This document shows positions 1-9,108 of a DNA stretch of 64,000 bases, in pieces. Every line of letters begins with the position of its first letter. Positions within the stretch are counted from its first letter, which is position 1. The notes beneath the pieces were generated by a model. It did no database searches. It was given only the letters and a program-made list of their open reading frames with translations, and was not told where the DNA came from. Source of the DNA: Loripinus fragilis (Eukaryota > Mollusca > Bivalvia > Lucinida > Lucinidae); contig OZ026524.1 of NCBI GenBank assembly GCA_964019695.1, positions 62,565,066 to 62,629,065 of the forward strand, read 5' to 3'. The position numbers were made by a program, and so were the translations under genes.

Positions 1-600
1 AACACCTTAGACAATCAGTGTGCAAACTATGAACCATCCACAACAAAACATGTTAGAGACATTGCTTTACAGTCAATACAATCAGCTTATTTGAAAATTA
101 AGGCTCAAATGTCATATTGGCAATTATTCTACAAAATATGAAACACCTCTGTCAAAAACATACCACTGTTAGACAGATTCTAATTAACCTTTGACTCCAG
201 GGCCAAAGCGGTGATATGTAACATACTTTGTAATTTAAACACCATAAGCAATGTTTGTACCAAGTATGAACACCATTGGTCAAAAAATAAAGGAGGAGTT
301 CGCCTAACAAGCCATAAACTGATGGTAAGTATATTTGACCTTGTCTTTTGACACCAATAGCAAAGCTGTGATAAGAAACCTACGTTGCAATCTACACCCC
401 ATAGATAAACATTGTGCCATCTTTGAACATCCTCGATCGAAGAAATGAAATAGGAGTTCATGTTATGAGTCGTATTACCGATTTTGTCTTAATTTTACCT
501 TGACCTTTAACGTCAAGATTATATTGATAATTTGAAATACCCATCATAGGCAAATATGAACATCGAGGCATAAAGGTAAATGGCAAGGTCTTGTTATGCA
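1..600. repeat. Diverged tandem repeat, ~130-160 bp units
   Basis: Related phrases recur near 132, 258, 417 and 550 (variants of 'tatgaacaccattggtca' preceded by 'accataagcaatgttt' and followed by an 'aggagttc' stretch). This indicates three to four decayed units of about 130-160 bp. The short open frame on the minus strand here has no recognisable domain and I treat it as chance. The array may continue off the left edge. Confidence 0.5.
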
Positions 601-1870
601 CTTACATAGTTAATCTTTAAAACAGATTTAGGAGGACAATTGGGTGATGCACGAATTCCATGCTGCTACTAATACCAATAGGCAAAACTAACTATATTTT
701 TAATTAGCTGATGGATAAAAGACCATACTTGATTTGGAATGCGTTCAAATCGTACGCACTGACATTATGTGCAAATTAAAAGGCAATAGATTAAAATAAA
801 TGTAATCATGGTACTAAACAATGATGTCAAAATGATAAATCAGTTACTTCCATTCTGCATAATATATGGGCCAGAATATGATGAAAGGTACCTTATAGTC
901 GCGATAATCAAAATCAGCCTAATGTTACAACTGCAAAGTATTACATGTTTAGAGCATTTCCTGAAAATTTGAAGTAATTATCTTCGAAACTGATGATTAT
1001 ATGGATGTTAGAAACAACATATGTGATCAGGTTTGGAATGTTACGTCAAGAATGGCGTTAACCGTATGATGACGTCAGAGTTTTGTCTATATTCGTTTGT
1101 TGATTATTGTCTGCTTAGCATAAGAATCTAGCAAATATAAAGTTCTCTCATGTCTTATACATATACATGTAATAATGAAAATGCAGATGAAGTTACATGA
1201 ATTTATATCTTCTAGGTCGTATTATAGGCATTCAAAATGACCCACTTGTAGGTGTTGTGATCTGAGTGTTCACATGGCAACGACCCGTATAGAAAAATTA
1301 AAAAAGTATAGTCAGAAACTATTGCTATTTTGATGGTACCAAAGTTTAAAAGCATTTTCATGAAAATATAAAGGCATGTAAATTTATGTTATTTTAAGGT
1401 TGTTTTTTTTTCAAATGTCTCTTACGTAATAATTGCTTGAATGTCTTAAGGTCCCTTTTGTCAGATCCGCGTTTTTATGTATTACATTAAAATAGGCCTA
1501 ACTGTTTTAATGCATGGCTTATTTGGTTTAATATACACCCCTACTGCTTTCAAATTTGAAATTATTTGCATTTTACATTTCTTTTCACCCAGCCAACTTT
1601 TGCTTATTTTAGATGCTATATATGATTCTTTGAATGATGGTGAATGAGGGTGCCCTTCTTCTAAGCCTAATAAAGAGTCACTGACCCTGTTTTGAAAAGT
1701 ATTTCCAGTGGTTACATAATGTACAGTTATAAAACTTACCATTGATATATCACAATCTTACAAGTAAGAAGAGGTACCACTTTCACTGAGCGACTTATAA
1801 TTTGCCAGATTTTTCCTCGATCAATAGGCTATTTCGAGAAAACATTGAAAAAATATTCTTGTCAGAAAAC
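601..1870. other. No gene or repeat recognised
   Basis: AT-rich sequence on both strands without a convincing coding frame, RNA gene or repeat structure. One 86-codon minus-strand frame (1482-1742) has no recognisable motif. Confidence 0.4.
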
Positions 1871-2232
1871 AAAATGACCAAAGTTTTGATATTTGGTATG
1901 TAACAGTACCTAGTGGTACTCTACCGAGTTTGCTCAAATTGTGGTTATGTGGTCAAAATGGCCTCATCATGGATATCACATAGTTCAAATTGACTTATAA
2001 ATTGAAACATACAAAATCTCCTGGTTTGAAACCACTAGGTCTAGATCCCTGATATCACCTAGTGGACCATACTTAAATTTGCTCCAAATAGAGCTCTTGG
2101 GACAAAAATGGCCCCACCAAGGGTTCATCAGGAGCATGGTCAGTTTTTAATAGATACATATAGATTAGAGGTTTTAAACAAAAACTCAGGTGAGCGATCC
2201 AGGGCCACTTGGTCCTCTTCTAGTTCGTGTTA
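1871..2232. repeat. Dispersed repeat with hairpin-like 3' end
   Basis: Two diverged internal units carry 'cctagtggtactctaccgag' and 'cctagtggaccatac', each followed by 'tttgctc' and a 'caaaatggcc' phrase. The segment ends in 'gccacttggtc' after 'caggtgagcgatccaggg', which resembles the terminal stem of repeats I associate with mollusc genomes. Boundaries are approximate. Confidence 0.4.
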
Positions 2233-3431
2233 ATGCTTGATATGATACCACAGAACATGATAAATGCTGTTTCTATTTGGTATGTTTACTATATGTACGT
2301 CATTTTCATAATATGACAATGCCCTAATATCTATTAAATAGCAAAACATGTATTTCCCAAAATATATCTGAATATAAAAATGCCAGTTTTCGAGGCAAAA
2401 TAAGAAAATATTTTGGCAGGTTTTATAAGTAAACACGACAGGAAATATGTAAGTTGAATAACACAGCATCAAATTTAAAACAAGATAAATAAAAACTATA
2501 AATTTTAAAAACTTTACCTGTCCGATTACAAAAAATTGGATTATTTTTTATAAAAATACTGATTTTCACACAAAAATAAAGACAATTCATTTCTGACTTT
2601 GACTTCATAATAAAGCCAGGTCAGAATTATATAAAACTCAATGATAATTTTTCAGTCTTTCTTTGCCGGTGTTATGTATCTGTTGCTGCAAATGGATTTC
2701 AGAAATTCGCAATTTCTCTTCTAAAAATGAAGTTTTTGCCAAATTTTAACACCACTGCCCCTCTTTGAAAAAGTAATTCCGGCGATCCAAGAAACTTCGA
2801 CATCTTGCCATATCATTCATGCAATCGGTTTTCATTTTACAGATGGGGAGGGGTTCCTCCTTAAATAAGCGACTTTTTGCCAGTTTTTTGCTCTACCACT
2901 AAGATTATATACTCAGAATGATACTATCAAGGTTTTTTGGGTCCTGTAAATAGGTCCTGTTAATTTACAATAGGAAAAGGTTGAAAATATCTTGAAATCA
3001 AGCCTGTAAAGTAGATTTTTCAGCAGGACAAGGGTAAACCATGGTCAGGTTTTTCTGTACTAGCAGCAACTTTTGTCATCTGATGACATTTGCAAACAGT
3101 TTGGAGCCAGATCAGGACCAAAAGAATGTTGGGCTTGATCTGGATCCAAACAGTTAATCACCTTGGTTTTGTTCCTGAAAGATTTTTTGAAAAGAAGTCA
3201 GCAGACGGCAACAAAATCATGAAGAAGTATCCAGCATGTAAAGTATAAATAAAAATATAAAATGCTAACAATTCCTCCTCTTTTGTGCTTTTGTCCCAAC
3301 TTGTGTCAACAATTTCTCCTCTTTTGTGCTTTTGTTCAAGCTTGTGTCCCAGTCATTTTAAGGATTCAAAGAAATGAGCATTAGCATATTATGTTAACCA
3401 AGATCAGACTATCCATAAAACAAAAGTCTGG
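2233..3431. other. Non-coding, with one copy of a dispersed 'gatcagga' module
   Basis: No gene seen. At about 2930-3190 lies a decayed copy of a module found repeatedly in 4080-5600, 19000-19830 and 22380-24230. It is an inverted-repeat-like block containing 'gtcatctgctgac', 'tttggatccagatcagga' and 'tttttgaaaa'. A short local duplication of 'ctcctcttttgtgcttttgt' occurs at 3273-3345. Confidence 0.4.
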
Positions 3432-3782
3432 TCAGACTTTACAGGAATTTGAATGTAGGACAAAACATTCCGGGACAAAACATCCCATGCCATTTTTTGC
3501 CACCCCGGACAAAACATCCCGCATCGATTTGCCACCTCGAACAAAACATCCCATGCAGTTTTTGTCACCCCGGAGTGGCGAAAATGGCATGGAATGTTAT
3601 GTCCAGGGTGACAAAAACAGCATGGGATGTTATGTCCGGGGTGACAAAAACAGCATGGGATGTTTTGTCCGGGGTGGCAAATCTTTGTGGGATGTTTTGT
3701 CCGGGGTGTCAAAAAATGGCATGGGATGTTTTGTCCTGGGATGTTTTGTCTGGCTCCCCAGGATTTTACATTCACTGAATTT
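3432..3782. repeat. Minisatellite folded into a long hairpin
   Basis: The left arm (about 3450-3580) repeats 'ggacaaaacatcccatgcc' with 'ttttgccacccc' linkers. The right arm (about 3580-3760) repeats the exact reverse complement, 'ggcatgggatgttttgtcc' with 'ggggtgacaaaa'. The outer edges also pair ('tttgaatgta' with 'tacattcactgaa'). Four overlapping open frames on both strands are by-products of the repeat and are not genes. Confidence 0.85.
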
Positions 3783-4646
3783 GGTCACAGTTAAGTCCTG
3801 TTCAAAGGGTTTGATATGTAAAATGTGTAATACCTGCTGGTGCAGATCCAGGCTTTCTGGAAAGGCTAGTATGTATAAAGATTTGAGGGAGGGGGTTTGC
3901 TTTGCTGATTTTATTTCATTTTTATTAAATATCCTGTGAAAACGAAATAATTTGGCCTCATTGAAAAATACATTCAAATGATATTTAAAAGCGGGGGAGC
4001 GGAGAGGGGGTCGAGCCAAACCCTCTGGATCCGCAACTGAATACCACCATAGGGATCACACATTTCAAGGTTTTAAATGAAATCCACAACCATGTAATTT
4101 TACACCTTGTAAGCAGTTTAGACAAAATGTCCAGCCTGGTCCTGATTCATGCTCAAATCAACTTAGCATGTAACTTATCATGCTCATGTAAAAAAAATGA
4201 AAAGTAACCAATATTTTTTTTCGCCATATTTTGTTGAATCTCATCCCCAGTTGAGTTTTTGAAAAAAAAATTAACCTCCAACCTGATCTGGATCCAAACT
4301 ATTTGCCACAAGGAATTAAACAAGTGAGATAGGTAAGCTAATTTCTCAGATTGGCTTGAGATCAGCATGCTGCAAGAAGAGCAGCCTGATCAGGGACTTT
4401 TTTTCGGTTCTGTGAACAAAATAATTTATTCAATAATTTTAATTACAGGAGGCTTTCTTAAAGAATTTAACTCTTTCCTTGTTAGCTGTTTATTAGTAAG
4501 CGACCAGGTGATCGCTTCTCACCATGTGGTCAAACGCATGCAATATGTTGTCAAGGTAACAAGAACATCCTTCAATTTAGATGAACAATAAATGTCCAGA
4601 CCACATTATTGTTTTGAGGACTGCTGACTTTTTAGAAATTGATTTT
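3783..4646. other. Non-coding; decayed dispersed modules
   Basis: No gene recognised. It contains a 'ccctctggatccgcaact' G-rich fragment near 4018, related to repeats at 4790 and 22225, and further copies of the 'gatctggatccaaac' module near 4280-4300. The short open frames have no domain. Confidence 0.35.
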
Positions 4647-5186
4647 TTCAAAAAATATCTTTTAGGAACACTTTCAGATTGTCAAATGGTTTGGATCCAT
4701 CTCATTTTTCCTAAATACCCCATGAAAATGAAATAATTTGGTCTCACCGAGACCAAATTATTTCGTTTTCATACGATATTTAAAAACAGGGGGGCAGGGA
4801 GGAGGAATCCAGCAAAACACCCTGAACACCCTCTGGATCAGCAACTGCTTGACCATTTAAACCAGAAAGATTTTTTTAACCAGTTGAATTTTTTTCTTGC
4901 TTTTTGTCGTCTGCTGACTTCTTTAAATGAGCTTTTTTCAAAAATTCTTCCAGGATCACTATTAGAATGTCAAACATTTTGGACACAGATCAGGACTGAC
5001 TTTTAATCAGTGCTGATCTGGGTCCTAACTGTTTGCAAGGTTATCAGCAGACGACATTGTCAGATAAAATGGACTTGATCTAGACCTTCATTGTATGTCT
5101 AATAAAATGTTGGACCAAGGTCTTTCTACACATTTCTGACATTATCTGTAAAGAATTATTAAATGCAAGCTCCACCTAAATTTCAT

Positions 5187-5393
5187 CCCTTAAAGCAGCA
5201 CCTATAATTTGCAGCAGATGATAATTGCAAATTTTGCCACTTTTTCAAAAATTTCAAATGAGGCATTATATTTCATGAGAATCGTCTGCTGGCAGACGAT
5301 TCTCATGTAATACCATACCATATTTTTGTCAAAAATTGGGAAAGGTGTAGCGAAATTTGTAGTCTGCTGCAGTAGTGATTGGCGCTTTAAGGG
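5187..5393. mobile_element. Hairpin MITE, 'cccttaaagc' ends (copy 1)
   Basis: The terminal inverted repeats are 'cccttaaagcagcacc' and the complement of 'ggcgctttaaggg'. The arms pair further through 'gcagcag' and 'ctgctgc', and the centre is a near-perfect 34 bp palindrome at 5274-5307 built on 'gaatcgtctgctggcagacg'. Paralogues lie at 23796-24002 and, more decayed, at 21389-21537 and 26021-29975 (interrupted). No coding capacity. Confidence 0.65.
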
Positions 5394-5599
5394 TTAAATA
5401 CAATACAATTAAACCAGAAAGATTTTTTCTATTATCTTTTTGTCATCTGCTAACTATTTTTTTCAAAAATAACCTTTTTCCATAAATTCTTTTAGGAACA
5501 CACTATCAGAGTGTCAATCGGTTTGGATCAAGATCAGGAGTGACATTCTTTCCGGTCCTGATCTGGGTCCTTACTGTTTTTGCAAAGGTTAACAGCACA

Positions 5600-5603
5600 T
5601 GAA
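5600..5603. repeat. Target-site duplication TGAA (left)
   Basis: TGAA at 5600-5603 is repeated at 18981-18984, immediately outside the two LTRs. The paralogous empty site near 24206 has a single TGAA. Confidence 0.85.
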
Positions 5604-6396
5604 TGTCACCGACGGTTCTTTTACCCAGACAAGCATAAAATAAACAACCACAATACTGTCGGGATCTTTAATATTACATGTATGGCATCTGGATCATCAT
5701 ACAGCAAACTGCAAAATATATATAAAATATATTACTTCATAACATCTACGCTATGACTATAGGTGTAGAACCTACAGTACCGAGTACTAAAAGGCAAGTG
5801 CACTCTAAAGAGTTCATGAATGCCCAATGCATAACATGATGAGCAGGAGCAACTGGTGAAGGATCAGGCCAGACGTCACCTAAGTGGCATCTTGCCTGGT
5901 CATTCCCAGTTCGCTTCCAATTTGAAAAGACTCTAAAGCACAATTGAATGATCATAAAGCAAAGGGAGTGGTACAGCTTTATGCGTTGACCTCTTGCAGT
6001 TTCAATTCATATCAAATCTCAAATATCAAAATATCAAAACATTACATCATCAATAACTTTTACCAAATGCATGAAAATAACTAAACAAGCTTACCTGCAA
6101 AATATATATAAAATATATTACTTCATAACATCTACGCTATGACTATAGGTGTAGAACCTACAGTACCGAGTACTAAAAGGCAAGTGCACTGACCAATGTT
6201 GTGTATCATGCATATGAGTATTGTGCCATGCAACATAACGGTACATGCAATTGTTATACGCAGGTATTGTATAAAGTAAGCTTAAGGTTTGAATAGGGAA
6301 GTATCACACTATGTAACCCTGTACAACCAAATCTGTGTATGGGTTTTGTTAAGCAAAACCCACACCGAATGACAGGCCTTTGCATAGCCTGTGACA
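5604..6396 (-). repeat. 3' LTR of the gypsy element (793 bp)
   Basis: It runs from TGTCACCGACGG to AGCCTGTGACA and matches 18188-18980 except for two substitutions: 'gaccaatg' versus 'gacccatg', and 'tgttaagc' versus 'tgtttagc'. It contains a 96 bp internal direct duplication (5709-5804 and 6095-6190). A 69-codon minus-strand frame inside both LTRs lacks any domain and is not called a gene. Confidence 0.95.
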
Positions 6397-6412
6397 CACT
6401 TCCCTACTTTCT
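6397..6412 (-). promoter_or_regulatory. Polypurine tract
   Basis: On the minus strand AGAAAGTAGGGAAGTG abuts the LTR start TGTCAC directly. Position and composition are those expected of the plus-strand DNA synthesis primer of an LTR element. Confidence 0.75.
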
Positions 6413-6488
6413 AAAATGGCGTCCCGACATTTACAAAACAATAAAGTATATTTACAAGTGTCAAGTGATGTAATATAGTCTGCTGGAC

Positions 6489-6534
<46 letters not shown>

Positions 6535-7275
6535 TTCAAGATTCAGAAAAGCATGACTAGAGCTGATGCATAATTGGCGCCGGTGAAACCAATCTACATT
6601 TTAGTAATATCCTAATGTATAATGCAAAGCTGAAAGACAATACCATCTGACAAATATAAAGTTAAGATTTAAAATCTGAACCTATAAACATTGACTTCTA
6701 CATCAACCTTACCGCTCTCAATTTGCACATAAATTGTCAAAGTACAGCAATCACACTTACGGAATACCTAGTTTTGATAGCTGATACAACTCGCCATCAC
6801 AAGTATGAATTTACTCCACGTCAAACGCACAGGCAGCGAACTTCTGTCAGCTCAATTGCTTATCAAGAAGCCTCTTGCCAGTTTGGCGTAGAGAAATCCA
6901 TACAATAATAGAGAGCAATATCTGCAAGGACTGGTTACTTAGGTTGTATTCAATACATGTAAACCTGTGAATTAATAATGCTGTACTTTCATGACTCACT
7001 TTCCAATAAAGAAATGACCATTATTGAGAACAACAACGAAACAAAATGTATCAAGCAGACTCAAACAAATTACAGCGATGAAACTTGGATATAGCATAAA
7101 CAGTAAGCAATGAAATCTTACCATTTAATCAAACACATGTACAAAACTGATTATGATGATTATGAGGATCAGGATATAGGATTTCAGGTCAGGGGATATT
7201 GGATAACACTAACTGTCTGTCTGACTGTATTTCTAAAATCTGATTGATTTCTGGCATCAATGTAAAAACACACTA
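6397..7275 (-). other. 3' non-coding region of the element, with (AAT)n
   Basis: About 880 bp between the integrase stop and the 3' LTR. It holds an (ATA/TAA)n microsatellite at 6488-6532 and no recognisable domain. There is no envelope-like frame. Confidence 0.7.
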
Positions 7276-9108
7276 CTAAATATATACCAGCTCTTTGGCA
7301 TTCACATTTATGACATGGGGCCGGTTGTTAAATTCCCAGTCACCTTGCTGCATCCATCTAGGTGGAGCACGTCTTCTCTGTCCACGTCTTAGAGGTCTCT
7401 GGTCTTTTGTTGTGGTAGTTGATGGTTTTTTACCCCTCCGTGCTGGTATAATATACTTTTTAGGCTTAAGCTGTGCCTCTTGTGGCTGCCCATAATCGTC
7501 CTCACTTGAGCTGTCTGAGGAACTGTCGCTGTAAGTGGACTCAATTATTTCTGGCGTTGATACTTGCTCTTGAATTTGCCTTTGGTGGTCTAGATCTTCA
7601 TCTTCTGGTCTTGGAAGCCCATTAAATGGTAGCAGCATATTCCGGTGTAGCAAGCGAGGCTTTCTATTGGAGTTTTCTCTCTGTACTAAATACACTGGAA
7701 TATCTGGCATTGGTTGCTTCTTTACTAAATAAGGATTTTTTTCCCAGATATCTCCAATCTTATGCTTTCCTTGTACACCCTTTTTCTGTACCAAAACTCT
7801 ATCACCAGGCAGTAGTAATGATGTTCTGGCCTCCTGATCATAGTATTTCTTGTATTTCTTTCCTTTCTTTCTGGCCTCTATCTCTGCTCTTTCATAAGCG
7901 TACTGAAGACGATCCTTCAGTCGGTCCACATAATCTTGATGTGACTTATGTTCCTCTGACGAACCTATCCCTAGAAAGGCATCAATGGCGAGACAGGGAT
8001 GGCGACCAAACATGAGGTAGAAAGGAGAGAATCCGGTACTTTCATGCATTGTAGCATTGTACGCATGCGTCAATGATGGTACAAACGTCTTCCAGTCACT
8101 CTTTTGTCTCTCTTTCAATGTTCCCATCATGTTTAGCAGAGTTTGGTTGTAGCGCTCAACCATCCCGTTTCCCATTGGATGGTATGGAGTAGTTCTGGTC
8201 TTGAGAACACCTGCAATACCACACAGCTTCTTTATCACCTTAGATTCGAAGTTGGCACCTTTATCACTGTGCAGTTTTGCCGGGAACCCATAATGAAGAA
8301 AGAAATTTTCATAAAGTGCCTTGGCTGTTGTTGAGGCTGTCTGATTCCTGGTCGGTATAACCTGTGCATATCGGCTGAAATGGTCAGTTATTACCAAGAT
8401 GTTCTCAAAACCACCTTTGGACCTTTCCAGGGACAGGTAGTCAATGCACACCAGTTCCATGGGTGTTGTTGAAGTTATATTGACTAGGGCGGCCTTTCCA
8501 GGTGCTTTTTTCCTTCTGATGCACGACCCACATTTTTGAACACGTTCTTTAATAAACTTTGCCATTCTAGGCCAAAAGAACCTTTGTTTAATAAGAGAAG
8601 TTGTTCTGTCTCTTCCCTGGTGACCTAAATCATCATGATAAGCCCTGAAGATTGTTTCTTTTAGTTCTGATGGAAGGACTATCTGTCTGAATTCTTCTCC
8701 ATTGCGTATATATTTCCTAAATAAAATCCCATTCACTATATAATAATGTTCCCATTCTGTGAGATAGGCCGTGTCTACTCCATTTCTTTCAACACTTGAG
8801 CTATTTGGCTTTTGTCCTTTCTCTAATGCTTCTATTATAAATCTGATATCTCTATCTGCCTGCTGTGCCTTATGCCAATCATGAGAGGTCAGAGCTGTGC
8901 TAGACAATACCTCTTCAGGAATGTCTTCTTCTATGCCCATTTCTGTGTTCTCAGATTCTGTCACAATTCCTTCAAACAAAGAAGTACTATCATGCTCAGC
9001 AATGACTGTCTGGCAGATAGGTTTTATAACTTCCGGGAAAACTGTTGTCACTGTCTCACTTTCCTGTAATCTTGATAGTGCATCTGCATCTGCATTTTTT
9101 CTTACCAC
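7276..9108 (-). CDS. Integrase part of pol
   Basis: Inserts the element's cDNA into the host chromosome. Numbering the 610 codons from 9108, the N-terminal zinc-binding domain has H158-x4-H163 and C193-x2-C196. The catalytic core has D223 ('CIDYLS'), D282 ('HSDKGANFE') and E318 ('MVERYNQTL'), a D,D35E spacing. The C-terminal domain has the GDRVLV...GKHK...LHRN pattern of gypsy elements, followed by an acidic serine-rich tail and a basic tail (about 505-600). It is not a separate gene. The first codon is GTG, and the opening 'NADADALSRL' is the usual link after RNase H, shifted out of frame from the upstream pol ORF by one extra A at 9096-9101. No chromodomain is evident. Confidence 0.92.
   Translation of the reverse strand: MVRKNADADALSRLQESETVTTVFPEVIKPICQTVIAEHDSTSLFEGIVTESENTEMGIEEDIPEEVLSSTALTSHDWHKAQQADRDIRFIIEALEKGQKPNSSSVERNGVDTAYLTEWEHYYIVNGILFRKYIRNGEEFRQIVLPSELKETIFRAYHDDLGHQGRDRTTSLIKQRFFWPRMAKFIKERVQKCGSCIRRKKAPGKAALVNITSTTPMELVCIDYLSLERSKGGFENILVITDHFSRYAQVIPTRNQTASTTAKALYENFFLHYGFPAKLHSDKGANFESKVIKKLCGIAGVLKTRTTPYHPMGNGMVERYNQTLLNMMGTLKERQKSDWKTFVPSLTHAYNATMHESTGFSPFYLMFGRHPCLAIDAFLGIGSSEEHKSHQDYVDRLKDRLQYAYERAEIEARKKGKKYKKYYDQEARTSLLLPGDRVLVQKKGVQGKHKIGDIWEKNPYLVKKQPMPDIPVYLVQRENSNRKPRLLHRNMLLPFNGLPRPEDEDLDHQRQIQEQVSTPEIIESTYSDSSSDSSSEDDYGQPQEAQLKPKKYIIPARRGKKPSTTTTKDQRPLRRGQRRRAPPRWMQQGDWEFNNRPHVINVNAKELVYI

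Larger units (their letters stand above)
4647..5603 (+). repeat. Segmental duplication copy A, left part
   Basis: From 'ttcaaaaaatatctttta' at 4647 this segment is matched almost base for base by 21814-24209 in copy B, once the MITE at 21832-22099 and the insertion at 22542-23708 are removed. It ends at the left LTR of the retrotransposon and resumes at 18981. It contains palindromic 'ggtctcaccgagacc' at about 4741 and a TTAA-type hairpin MITE at 5187-5393. Confidence 0.85.

Noticed and set aside
3391..4019. Overlapping 109-182 codon frames on both strands
   Set aside because: They translate the inverted minisatellite; all are periodic and lack domains.
5746..5955. 69-codon minus-strand frame, identical at 18330-18539
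   Set aside because: It lies inside both LTRs, so the identity reflects LTR identity; no domain or conserved start context.
7626..8015. 129-codon plus-strand frame
   Set aside because: Antisense shadow of the integrase frame.
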